Shown piece by piece: positions 6,255-11,797 of a stretch of DNA of 11,797 bases. Below the pieces are notes generated by a model, which was not told where the DNA came from, did not search any database, and saw only the letters and a program-made list of their open reading frames with translations. Origin of the DNA: an uncultured Prevotella sp. (lineage in GTDB: Bacteria; Bacteroidota; Bacteroidia; Bacteroidales; Bacteroidaceae). The translations under genes and the position numbers were made by a program. The stretch lies in NCBI GenBank assembly GCA_905234355.1, contig CAJOHP010000056.1:5853-17649 (forward strand), in the 5' to 3' direction. The number at the start of each line of letters is the position of its first letter. Positions within the stretch are counted from its first letter, which is position 1.

Positions 6255-7316
6255 ATGAAACTGAATATCGCAATCCTCCCCGGCGACGGCATCGGGCCGG
6301 AGATTATGAAGCAAGGCGTGGCCGTGCTCGATGCAGTCGCGCGGCGCTTCGGCCATGAGTTCCACTATGAGGAAGCGCTTGTGGGCGCCTCGGCCATCGA
6401 GGCTGTCGGCGACCCTTATCCTGCCGTCACCCACGACATCTGCATGCGTGCCGATGCTGTGCTCTTTGCTGCCGTCGGCGACCTGCGCTACGACCATGAC
6501 CCCACGGCCAAGGTGCGACCAGAGACCGGACTGCTTGCCATGCGCAAGCAGCTCGGGCTCTTCGCCAACATCCGGCCCGTGGCCACCTTCGACTGCCTGC
6601 TCCATAAGTCGCCGCTGAAGGAAGAACTGCTCAGAGGGGCCGACTTCGTGGTCATCCGCGAGCTTACCGGTGGCATGTATTTCGGCGAGAAGTATCAGGA
6701 CGACCAGCGGGCCTTCGATACCAATGCCTATACGCGCCCGGAGATAGAGCGCATCCTGCATGTGGCTTTCCAGATGGTACAGCAGCGCAGAAAGCACCTC
6801 ACCGTCGTTGACAAGGCCAACGTGCTTGCTTCCTCCAGGCTCTGGCGGCAGGTGGCCAAGGAGATGGAGACGCTCTATCCCGACGTCGAGACCGACTATA
6901 TGTTCATCGACAACGCATCGATGCGTGTGCTCACCGAGCCGCGCTTCTTCGATGTGATTGTCACCGAGAATACCTTTGGCGACATACTCACCGACGAGAC
7001 GTCCTGCATCACGGGCTCCATGGGCCTGCAGCCTTCGGCGTCGATCGGACTGCACACGCCGCTCTTCGAGCCCGTGCACGGCTCGTGGCCGCAGGCTGCC
7101 GGACAGAACGTGGCCAATCCCGTGGCACAGATTCTCTCGGCGGCCATGCTCCTCGAGCACTTCGGACTACACGACGAGGGGGCAGCCATTCGTCAGGCTG
7201 TCGACGACTCGCTTGCGCAGAACGTGCGTACCCCCGACATCCAGGCCGACGGAGCACCACGCTACGGCACAACGGACGTGGGACAGTGGATAGCCCGTCG
7301 TGTGGCTGGCGAATAG
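6255..7316 (+). CDS. leuB: 3-isopropylmalate dehydrogenase
   Basis: LeuB oxidises and decarboxylates (2R,3S)-3-isopropylmalate to 2-oxoisocaproate with NAD+, the third step of leucine synthesis in the cytoplasm. The 353 residues are the usual length. Visible motifs are ILPGDGIGPEI (7-17), RPETGLLAMRK (88-98) and ANIRPVA with the substrate-binding arginines Arg97 and Arg107. Others are RELTGGMYFG with Arg135 and catalytic Tyr142, VDKANVL with catalytic Lys187, TENTFGDILTDE with metal ligands Asp243 and Asp247, and the NAD loop EPVHGSWPQAAG followed by NVANP. The metal and ligand roles are taken from the family. The start at 6255 gives the canonical N-terminus; a start at 6213 would overlap the protease gene. 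leuA, leuC and leuD are not in the window. The 19-base gap suggests transcription with the upstream protease gene. Confidence 0.95.
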   Translation: MKLNIAILPGDGIGPEIMKQGVAVLDAVARRFGHEFHYEEALVGASAIEAVGDPYPAVTHDICMRADAVLFAAVGDLRYDHDPTAKVRPETGLLAMRKQLGLFANIRPVATFDCLLHKSPLKEELLRGADFVVIRELTGGMYFGEKYQDDQRAFDTNAYTRPEIERILHVAFQMVQQRRKHLTVVDKANVLASSRLWRQVAKEMETLYPDVETDYMFIDNASMRVLTEPRFFDVIVTENTFGDILTDETSCITGSMGLQPSASIGLHTPLFEPVHGSWPQAAGQNVANPVAQILSAAMLLEHFGLHDEGAAIRQAVDDSLAQNVRTPDIQADGAPRYGTTDVGQWIARRVAGE

Positions 7317-7379
7317 TAAGGCATAGCCGACAGGATGGGAAAGAATTGTGCGTACAAGCAAGTGAATGCAGCAGTCTGG

Positions 7380-8051
7380 ATGAAGACGCTGCTCGTGATA
7401 TGGCTGTTGGGCTGTCAGGGGATGTCCTTTCCCCTGGCGGCCCAAACGTCATGGCGTGATTCGCTCTCGACACTCAACAGGCAGATTGCGCTGTCGCCCC
7501 GCAGCACCGACCTCAGACTGAGGAAGGCTGCGGTCAATATAGAACTGGGACAGTGGGACTATGCCATCGAGGAGTATGGGCGTGTGCTCGACATCGATGC
7601 CGACAATCCTGCCGCGCTCTATTTCCGTGCTTACGCCTATCTGCACCAGCGGCTGCCGCAGATGGCGCAACGCGACTACGAACGCTTTCTGATGCGCTCC
7701 CCCCGGCATTTCGAAGCACGCATAGGCCTGGCTATGGCCAAGCGGCAGCTGGGACGCTCTACCGACGCCATGGACCAGCTGAACCTGCTTGTCGAGCAAT
7801 ATCCCGACTCGGCCGTGGCTTTTGCTGCACGGGCTGACTACGAGGCAGAGCTGAAGCTCTACGATGCGGCGCTCTTCGACTGGGACGAGGCCTTGCGCCT
7901 GCAGCCTCGCAATGTGTCGTTCGTCGGGGCCAAGATAGAGCTGCTGTGCACCCTGCGTCGCTACGACGAGGCTCGCCACACCATCGGCGAGGCGCTGCAA
8001 AGGGGTGTCCCGACTGCAGCGCTGAAGCACTGGACAGATCAACTGAAGTAG
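7380..8051 (+). CDS. secreted tetratricopeptide-repeat (TPR) protein
   Basis: Starting at the ATG at 7380, the 223-residue protein opens with a signal peptide (MKTLLVIWLLGCQGMSFPLAAQ). An in-frame ATG at 7335, only 18 bases after the leuB stop, would add 15 residues and is possible but less signal-like. Nearly all of the mature protein is five successive 34-residue TPR units, at about residues 43-76, 77-110, 111-144, 145-178 and 179-212. They show the expected pattern (for example ELGQWDYAIEEYGRVLDIDADNP and AELKLYDAALFDWDEALRLQP). The units follow without gaps, so the protein is a helical scaffold, probably periplasmic, binding an unknown partner. No enzyme domain is present. It lies between leuB and a sugar kinase gene; neither neighbour points to a specific role. 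Confidence 0.8.
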   Translation: MKTLLVIWLLGCQGMSFPLAAQTSWRDSLSTLNRQIALSPRSTDLRLRKAAVNIELGQWDYAIEEYGRVLDIDADNPAALYFRAYAYLHQRLPQMAQRDYERFLMRSPRHFEARIGLAMAKRQLGRSTDAMDQLNLLVEQYPDSAVAFAARADYEAELKLYDAALFDWDEALRLQPRNVSFVGAKIELLCTLRRYDEARHTIGEALQRGVPTAALKHWTDQLK

Positions 8052-8053
8052 CC

Positions 8054-8095
8054 TCGTCTTATTTCTTTCTTCTTACTTTCTATTTCTTACTCCTT
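8054..8095 (+). repeat. degenerate pyrimidine-rich heptamer repeat before the sugar kinase start
   Basis: Six 7-base units run without a break from 8054 to 8095: TCGTCTT, ATTTCTT, TCTTCTT, ACTTTCT, ATTTCTT and ACTCCTT. The kinase ATG begins exactly at the next unit boundary (8096). Only five of the 42 bases are purines. It fills almost the whole gap between the TPR gene stop (8051) and the kinase start. Confidence 0.65.
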
Positions 8096-8938
8096 ATGTT
8101 CCTGATAGCAGATAGTGGAAGCACAAAGACCGACTGGGCCCTGGTAGGCCCGGGAGGCGCAGTGACATCGTTGAAGACACAGGGCATCAACCCTGTGCAT
8201 CAGTCGGAACAGGCCATCAGCGCCATCCTGCGTGATGAGCTGTTGCCGCAGTTGGGTCATGTGGCCGTGGACCGTGTGTTCTTCTATGGCAGTGGTGTGC
8301 GGCCCGACAGGGAACCGCTCATGTCGTCGCTGCTACGTGCTGCGACCGGTGCAGAGGATGTCATGGCCAAGGGCGACCTGCTCGGCGCGGCCCGTGCCCT
8401 GTGCGGCCGTAGCGAGGGTTTGGCGTGCATACTGGGAACAGGGGCCAACTCTTGTCTCTTCGACGGCGAGAAGATTGTGGCCAACACACCGCCCTTGGGC
8501 TATATCCTCGGCGACGAGGGCAGTGGTGCGGTGCTGGGGCGCGAACTGCTGGGGGCGCTCTACAAGGGCCTGCTGCCGCAAGAGCTCCTTTCGGTCTTCG
8601 AGTTCGAGATGGCCATGACGCTGACCGATGTGATAGAGCGTGTCTACCGTCAGCCCATGCCCAACCGTTTCCTGGCGTCTCTTTCTCCTTTCATCCATAG
8701 CCATCTGCAGGTGGAGGGGGTGCAGCGCATGGTCGTCGGTTGCTTCCGGAGCTTTCTGCGGCGCAATGTGGTGCCATATCAGCGACCCGACCTGCCCTTG
8801 AAGGCCGTGGGAAGCGTTGCTCACTACTATCGCGAGCAGCTGGCCCAGGCCGCAAAGGAAGAGGGCTACACACTGGGTATGACCATGCGTAGCCCCCTGA
8901 AAGCTTTGGTGGCCTATCATGCTTCTGCCGCCGTATGA
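8096..8938 (+). CDS. BadF/BadG-family ATPase, N-acetylglucosamine-kinase-like
   Basis: The 280-residue protein belongs to the ASKHA (actin/hexokinase) sugar-kinase superfamily, BadF/BadG/BcrA branch. Visible are the phosphate-1 motif at the N-terminus (IADSGSTKTDWALV, 4-17), the second phosphate motif CILGTGANSCLFDG (111-124), the glycine-rich YILGDEGSGAVLGRELL (136-152) and the late adenosine-type motif KAVGSVAHYY (236-245). In Bacteroidales such short proteins are usually annotated as N-acetylglucosamine kinases; the exact sugar is inferred. The ATG at 8096 puts the phosphate motif at the N-terminus as expected; the upstream ATG at 7946 lies inside the TPR gene in another frame and is rejected. 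A degenerate heptamer repeat takes the place of a normal leader. The gene ends 22 bases from a convergent gene. Confidence 0.85.
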   Translation: MFLIADSGSTKTDWALVGPGGAVTSLKTQGINPVHQSEQAISAILRDELLPQLGHVAVDRVFFYGSGVRPDREPLMSSLLRAATGAEDVMAKGDLLGAARALCGRSEGLACILGTGANSCLFDGEKIVANTPPLGYILGDEGSGAVLGRELLGALYKGLLPQELLSVFEFEMAMTLTDVIERVYRQPMPNRFLASLSPFIHSHLQVEGVQRMVVGCFRSFLRRNVVPYQRPDLPLKAVGSVAHYYREQLAQAAKEEGYTLGMTMRSPLKALVAYHASAAV

Positions 8939-8949
8939 GCGTCGGGGCA

Positions 8950-8986
8950 TGCCAGAGCCGTCAGTCCATGTGAAACAGCTCTGGCA
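8950..8986. other. inverted repeat at a convergent gene junction
   Basis: TGCCAGAGC (8950-8958) and GCTCTGGCA (8978-8986) form a perfect 9-bp stem with a 19-base loop. It spans the 3' end of the rhaM coding region, 12 bases past the kinase stop on the other strand. Neither side has a T-tract, so it is not a classical intrinsic terminator, but it could limit read-through or protect both 3' ends. Confidence 0.4.
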
Positions 8987-9281
8987 GCGGTATCGTGACG
9001 GGCGAGTTGTCGGGGTTCACCTCCATGATGTCGGCCATCATGTCCCACCAGCGCTGGGTGATGGGATCCACGTTCTCCGTGTCCTGCGAGTTGCCCTCCT
9101 TCGAGCACTCCTGATAGGCGAAGAGGATGTTGGTGTCTTTGTCCCAGTAGATGCTGTAGTTGCCCACTCCCTGGTCCTTGATCATCTGCTTGAGCTCCGG
9201 CCAGATGGCGGCGTGGCGCTTGGCATACTCTTCCTCGAAGCCTGGCTTGAGGAACATCTTGAATGCAAATCTGCGTGTCAT
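8961..9281 (-). CDS. rhaM: L-rhamnose mutarotase
   Basis: RhaM-family proteins interconvert the alpha and beta anomers of L-rhamnose in the cytoplasm. The 106-residue length is typical. Features of the family are RFAFKMFLKPGFEEEYAKRH with the likely catalytic His23, AIWPEL, GVGNYSIYWD with Tyr42/Tyr45 and Trp46, and the aromatic RWWDMMADIM segment before an acidic C-terminus (PLPELFHMD). The start codon overlaps the stop of the upstream glycosyltransferase gene by ATGA, so the two are probably translated together. No rhamnose isomerase, kinase or aldolase gene is visible nearby. Related mutarotases can act on other 6-deoxy sugars, so the exact sugar is inferred. Confidence 0.88.
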   Translation of the reverse strand: MTRRFAFKMFLKPGFEEEYAKRHAAIWPELKQMIKDQGVGNYSIYWDKDTNILFAYQECSKEGNSQDTENVDPITQRWWDMMADIMEVNPDNSPVTIPLPELFHMD

Positions 9282-10195
9282 AAGTGTTGTCGTTTATCGT
9301 TGTTGGTAAGTGATATGTAGTAGCCTATCTTATACAGTTTGAACAGCCTCATCCCAGGATGGTTTCCTAGGAGCATGCGCCGCTCCAGCGTTCCGAAGAG
9401 CCGGTGCCACAGTTTGATGCACCATGTCACGCCACGCAGGTGGATGCCCTCGGCAAAGGTGAGCAGGCGTGAGTAGCCCCGCAGGTCGTTGCGGAACTCA
9501 TGGAGTGTGCGCAGAGCCTCCTCCGTCTTCGCCATGAACACGTCGTTGGCCTCTACGTCGGTGAGCACCATAGGGTTGTCTATGTGGCTGATGGTGATGC
9601 CGCCTTGTCTGAGTCCCTTGCCGAAGAGCACATCTTCATAGCCATAGTGCAGGAACCGCTCGTCGAACGGATGGCTCATCATGATGTCGCGTCGCACCAT
9701 GAAGTTGGTGGTGCGGAAGCTGCGGTAGGGGTTGGCCTGTCGCTGTGCCACGGCATGGCGGCGCTGCTCGCTCCATTCGTAGGTGTAGCGCAGGTTGCGT
9801 CCCATCAGCGGTTTGTTGGCACGGACGGCAAAGCCTCCGTCGACGACCTCCTCGCCTTCACTCTCGAGATAGGTGCGCAGAAATCGGTCGCCGGGCAGCT
9901 GCATGTCGCAGTCGAGGAAGAGCAGCCAGCGGTATTGGCTTTGCCGGGCCAGGAAGTTGCGTATGGCGGCACGCCCCACGTTGTGCTCCCGGCGGATGTA
10001 GCGCAGGCCGGGCATCGGCGCCAGACGGCTGTTGGCCCGTAGGCAGGCCTCGTCGGCAGAACCATCCTCGGCTATGATGAGCTCCGACTGCACACCTGCT
10101 GTGCGCAGCTGCTCCAGCTCGCTCAGCAGACCCGTGGCAAGCGCTGTGCAGTCGTAGTTGTAGACAGGTATGAGGATAGAGAGTTCTGTTTTCAT
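9278..10195 (-). CDS. family 2 glycosyltransferase
   Basis: The 305-residue enzyme is a GT-A fold, family 2 transferase that moves a sugar from a nucleotide sugar to an acceptor, probably in surface-glycan assembly at the cytoplasmic face. The motifs are LSILIPVYN (5-13), IAEDGSADE with Asp44 (41-49), NVGRAAIRN (72-80), the metal-binding DxD as FLDCDMQ with Asp95 and Asp97, and YGYEDVLFG with Glu187-Asp188 as likely base. The FRTTNFMVRRD to YGYEDVLFGKGL stretch resembles the C-terminal galactosyltransferase-like region of polypeptide and chondroitin-type transferases. No membrane segment is evident; the C-terminus is basic and amphipathic (LWHRLFGTLERRMLLG, FKLYKIGYYISL) and may bind membrane. 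The start is firm because the GT2 motif begins at residue 5. Donor and acceptor are unknown. It is the first gene of a pair with rhaM. Confidence 0.88.
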   Translation of the reverse strand: MKTELSILIPVYNYDCTALATGLLSELEQLRTAGVQSELIIAEDGSADEACLRANSRLAPMPGLRYIRREHNVGRAAIRNFLARQSQYRWLLFLDCDMQLPGDRFLRTYLESEGEEVVDGGFAVRANKPLMGRNLRYTYEWSEQRRHAVAQRQANPYRSFRTTNFMVRRDIMMSHPFDERFLHYGYEDVLFGKGLRQGGITISHIDNPMVLTDVEANDVFMAKTEEALRTLHEFRNDLRGYSRLLTFAEGIHLRGVTWCIKLWHRLFGTLERRMLLGNHPGMRLFKLYKIGYYISLTNNDKRQHL

Positions 10196-10206
10196 CTTTT
10201 AGCCCC

Positions 10207-10214
10207 CAAAATTA
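10207..10214 (-). promoter_or_regulatory. candidate -7 element for the glycosyltransferase gene
   Basis: Read on the minus strand this is TAATTTTG, an exact TAnnTTTG match, but no convincing TTTG lies 19-21 bases upstream. It ends only 11 bases before the start codon, so the transcript would be almost leaderless. The real promoter may lie elsewhere in the 153-bp divergent gap. Confidence 0.3.
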
Positions 10215-10254
10215 CACAAAAATAATTAAACGATGGCATAAACTGAAGGAAATG

Positions 10255-10286
10255 TTTGCCAGTTACGCAAAAAAGCTGTAATTTTG
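10255..10286 (+). promoter_or_regulatory. rpsP promoter, consensus Bacteroidetes type
   Basis: TTTG (10255-10258), 20 bases, then TAATTTTG (10279-10286): both elements and the spacing fit the Bacteroidetes sigma-ABfr consensus exactly. Transcription should begin about 10291-10294, giving an AT-rich leader of about 55 bases that ends in an A/C-rich tract before the ATG, with no Shine-Dalgarno. This fits a highly expressed ribosomal-protein gene. Confidence 0.8.
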
Positions 10287-10291
10287 CACCC

Positions 10292-10310
10292 GCTTTCACG
10301 AGATGGAAGC
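10292..10310 (+). other. small hairpin at the 5' end of the rpsP leader
   Basis: GCTTTC (10292-10297) can pair with GGAAGC (10305-10310), including one G-U pair, around a 7-base loop. It would lie at the very start of the predicted transcript, where it could slow 5' decay. A short stem like this could also be chance. Confidence 0.25.
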
Positions 10311-10348
10311 ATGAAATTCATTTTTAATTAAAAACAAAACAAAGAACA

Positions 10349-10885
10349 ATGGCAACAAAAATCAGACTGCAGCGCGGTGGCCGCAAGAGCTATGCCTTCT
10401 ATCGCATAGTCGTCGCCGACGCTCGTGCACCACGTGATGGTCGTTTCACTGAGAAGATTGGTACTTACAATCCCAACACCAATCCTGCCACGGTAGACTT
10501 GAATTTCGACCGTGCACTCTACTGGCTTGAGGTAGGCGCCCAGCCCACCGATACCGTTCGCAACATCCTCAGCCGTGAGGGCGTGCTCCTGATGAAGCAC
10601 CTCAAGGGCGGTGTGAAGAAGGGTGCTTTCGATGAGGCCACGGCTCAGAAGAAGTTTGACGCATGGAAGGCCGACAAGCAGAAGGGTCTGGAGAAGGTCG
10701 CAGCCGACGAGGCCAAGGCCAAGAAGGATGCTGCCGCCAAGGCTCTCGAAGCCGAGAAGAAGGTGAACGAGGAGATTGCCAAGAAGGTGGCTGAGAAGAA
10801 GGCTGCTGCTGCCGCTGCCGCTGCTGAGGCAGAAGCCGCTGCGGCTGCTCCCGCTGCTGAAGAGGCTCCCGCTGCCGAGGCTTAA
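10349..10885 (+). CDS. rpsP: 30S ribosomal protein S16 with long Ala/Lys/Glu tail
   Basis: S16 is an assembly protein of the small ribosomal subunit. Residues 1-84 are the conserved core: KIRLQRGGRKSYAFYRIVVADARAPRDGRF, IGTYNP and the ALYWLEVGAQPTDTVRNIL helix region. In many bacteria S16 ends there (about 80-90 residues). Here it continues to 178 residues with a charged, Lys/Ala-rich helix (about 95-151) and an Ala/Glu/Pro-rich end with eight Ala in a row (152-159). Long S16 tails are common in Bacteroidetes, so this is not a fusion artefact. It has its own consensus promoter and is followed by a strong terminator, so it is probably monocistronic, unlike the rpsP-rimM-trmD-rplS operon of many other bacteria. 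The start ATG lies in the A-rich context usual for this phylum. Confidence 0.96.
   Translation: MATKIRLQRGGRKSYAFYRIVVADARAPRDGRFTEKIGTYNPNTNPATVDLNFDRALYWLEVGAQPTDTVRNILSREGVLLMKHLKGGVKKGAFDEATAQKKFDAWKADKQKGLEKVAADEAKAKKDAAAKALEAEKKVNEEIAKKVAEKKAAAAAAAAEAEAAAAAPAAEEAPAAEA
10802..10882 (+). repeat. Ala-codon-rich low-complexity end of rpsP
   Basis: The last 27 sense codons of rpsP are mostly GCT/GCC, including eight Ala codons in a row at 10802-10825, mixed with Glu and Pro. It is an imperfect triplet repeat that could vary in length between strains by slippage without breaking the frame. Confidence 0.6.
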
Positions 10886-10927
10886 TGGCTCGAAGGACTT
10901 GTCCTTTCTTGCGTACAGTCACATTGT

Positions 10928-10962
10928 CCTGCTTTCCATCGTTGGAGGGCAGGCCTTTTTTT
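10928..10962 (+). terminator. intrinsic terminator of rpsP
   Basis: CCTGCTTTCCA (10928-10938) pairs with TGGAGGGCAGG (10943-10953), 11 pairs with two G-U, around a TCGT loop. CC and seven T follow (10956-10962). It starts 42 bases after the rpsP stop. The T-tract is only on the plus strand, so it serves rpsP and not the convergent gene. Confidence 0.9.
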
Positions 10963-11012
10963 GTGTAGGGTCTGTTCTCGCACCCTTGCGCCTCCGTCCC
11001 CCTCGGTCTCCC

Positions 11013-11453
11013 TCAGTATTTCTCGAAGTTGATTTGCAGTCCGTTGCTTTGCAGCACCATGTGGTCGGCATTGAGTGTGGCTACAAGGAAATGCTCGTCG
11101 AGCTGATTGATGCCGAAGCTCCTGAGCGGTGCGGGATCTTCTATCTTCGGGTCTTCCTGTTCGCGCTTGATGCGGTAGATGTCGAAGACGTGTACTACGC
11201 CGCCCTCGTGCTCAAACTTGCAGATGAATATCTCGTCGGTCTGGTGTATGGCTCGTCTTATCTCGAGTATGCGTCCCTGGAATGACCATGTCAGGCTGCT
11301 GTCGCGCAGCTCCTTGTGTCCGTGGGTGGCCAGCGTGTCTATGCTGGTGATGAGCCAGAAGCCGTCCAGGTCGCCGTTGGTCGATGTCTCCAGTTCACAG
11401 GCTGTCAGCGTCAGCGCCATGGTCATTATGCCCAGTAGCTTTTTCATTCCCAT
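11013..11453 (-). CDS. lipocalin-like lipoprotein
   Basis: The 146-residue protein starts with a lipoprotein signal (MGMKKLLGIMTMALTLTAC, lipobox LTAC, Cys19). An alternative ATG at 11447 would remove two residues. The mature part opens with DLDGFWLITSIDTL, a Gly-x-Trp-like start typical of lipocalin-like Bacteroidetes lipoproteins, followed by alternating strands (SSLTWSFQGRILEIR, DEIFICKFEHEGGVVHVFDIYRI) and ending in HMVLQSNGLQINFEKY. This suggests a small beta-barrel that binds a ligand, but no ligand is known. It starts 4 bases after the stop of the upstream barrel-like gene on the same strand, so the two are co-transcribed. It converges on rpsP; I see no clear terminator for it. Confidence 0.65.
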   Translation of the reverse strand: MGMKKLLGIMTMALTLTACELETSTNGDLDGFWLITSIDTLATHGHKELRDSSLTWSFQGRILEIRRAIHQTDEIFICKFEHEGGVVHVFDIYRIKREQEDPKIEDPAPLRSFGINQLDEHFLVATLNADHMVLQSNGLQINFEKY

Positions 11454-11457
11454 ACTT

Positions 11458-11797
11458 CTATTTCTTTTGTTTGCAGTGGCCGAGCAGTCCCGTCTTCGTC
11501 ACCGACAGCTGCACGCCCATGTTGTCGCCGTAGATGCGTCCCCGGTCCATGCCCCATGCACAGCGCACCTTCCATCCGCCCAGGCGTGACTGCGGTGCAA
11601 ACTGGTAGGAGGCCTCGGCCATGAGGCTCACGTTGCGCCGTGGCTCGGGGTAGATGTGGTAGTAGGTGCCGTAGCCCTTCTGCGTCGAGGCGAGCATGCG
11701 GTAGTGCAGTCCCTTGACCGGGTCGCCCGACAGGCCGAGGTGCCATGCCACAAAGCGGTTGTTGTGCACCTCTATCATGCCGTCGTCGTTGTAGAGG
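11458..11797 (-). CDS. outer-membrane beta-barrel protein, probably Wzi-like (C-terminal part)
   Basis: The frame is open to the right edge of the window and stops with TAG at 11458-11460, so only the last 112 residues are visible and the start lies beyond. The sequence alternates short strands and turns (NNRFVAWHLGLSGDPVKGLHYRMLAS, NVSLMAEASYQFAPQSRLGGWKVRCAWGMDRG, IYGDNMGVQLSVTKTGLLG), as in an outer-membrane barrel. It recalls the end of Bacteroidales capsule-assembly Wzi-family proteins (the DRG...GDN.G..L...KTGLL ending). This identification is from memory of the family and is only moderately sure; another barrel family is possible. The Met at 11778 is internal. The gene pairs with the downstream lipocalin-like lipoprotein. 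Confidence 0.55.
   Translation of the reverse strand, partial: LYNDDGMIEVHNNRFVAWHLGLSGDPVKGLHYRMLASTQKGYGTYYHIYPEPRRNVSLMAEASYQFAPQSRLGGWKVRCAWGMDRGRIYGDNMGVQLSVTKTGLLGHCKQKK

Noticed and set aside
6192..7160. 322-codon antisense open frame over leuB
   Set aside because: Same-register shadow of a full-length LeuB; no domain seen.
7946..8095. 50-residue N-terminal extension of the sugar kinase
   Set aside because: It overlaps the TPR gene in another frame and reads through the pyrimidine-rich repeat, giving a Phe/Leu run; the phosphate motif belongs at the N-terminus of this family.
9500..10042. 180-codon plus-strand open frame inside the glycosyltransferase gene
   Set aside because: Shadow of the minus-strand gene, whose GT2 motifs are unmistakable.
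10893..10906. AAGGA/TCCTT mini-hairpin just after the rpsP stop as terminator
   Set aside because: The stem is only 5 bp with no T-tract; the strong hairpin at 10928-10962 is the better terminator.
10776..11285. 169-codon plus-strand open frame from the rpsP tail into the lipocalin-like gene
   Set aside because: It begins out of frame in the Ala-rich rpsP tail, crosses a strong terminator and then shadows the minus-strand lipoprotein gene.

Overview
This 11.8-kb window looks like chromosomal DNA of a Bacteroidales bacterium, most likely a GC-rich Prevotellaceae member. The coding DNA is GC-rich and the gaps are AT-rich. Start codons lack Shine-Dalgarno sequences and follow A/T-rich leaders. 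Where promoters can be read they have the Bacteroidetes TTTG-N20-TAnnTTTG form, best seen before rpsP. The proteins are also typical of that group: a divergent second EF-G, a long-tailed S16, a DUF4878-type lipoprotein, a lipocalin-like lipoprotein and a Wzi-like barrel. No tRNA, rRNA, CRISPR array, insertion sequence or phage gene was seen.

Left part (1-4480), plus strand: the 3' end of an EcsC-like gene with a TerB-like tail; fusA2, an EF-G paralogue whose GTPase motifs are eroded; a papain-like (YiiX/NlpC-P60) lipoprotein; and a small DUF4878-like lipoprotein. A strong hairpin terminator at about 4437 closes this block. I see no promoter between fusA2 and the two lipoproteins, so they may be co-transcribed.

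Middle (4480-8940), plus strand: a 334-bp gap carries the promoter region of a periplasmic HtrA/DegQ protease. Then, closely spaced, come leuB (leucine synthesis), a secreted protein made of five TPRs, and a BadF/N-acetylglucosamine-kinase-like sugar kinase. The kinase is preceded by a degenerate heptamer repeat that runs up to its start codon. leuB has no other leu gene beside it.

Right part (8940-11797): a minus-strand pair, family 2 glycosyltransferase then L-rhamnose mutarotase, overlaps by ATGA and converges on the kinase. The divergent gap 10196-10348 feeds rpsP (ribosomal protein S16), which ends at a strong terminator. Converging on it is a minus-strand pair: the C-terminal end of an outer-membrane barrel protein (probably Wzi-like) followed by a lipocalin-like lipoprotein.

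The genes do not form one pathway. Common themes are the cell envelope (protease, lipoproteins, glycosyltransferase, barrel) and translation (EF-G2, S16). The most notable item is the EF-G paralogue: the catalytic His of the G3 motif is Ser and the G4 Lys is Gln. This fits the EF-G2 type described in Bacteroides, which supports translation without GTP hydrolysis during starvation. I found no convincing evidence of a wholly undescribed multi-gene system.
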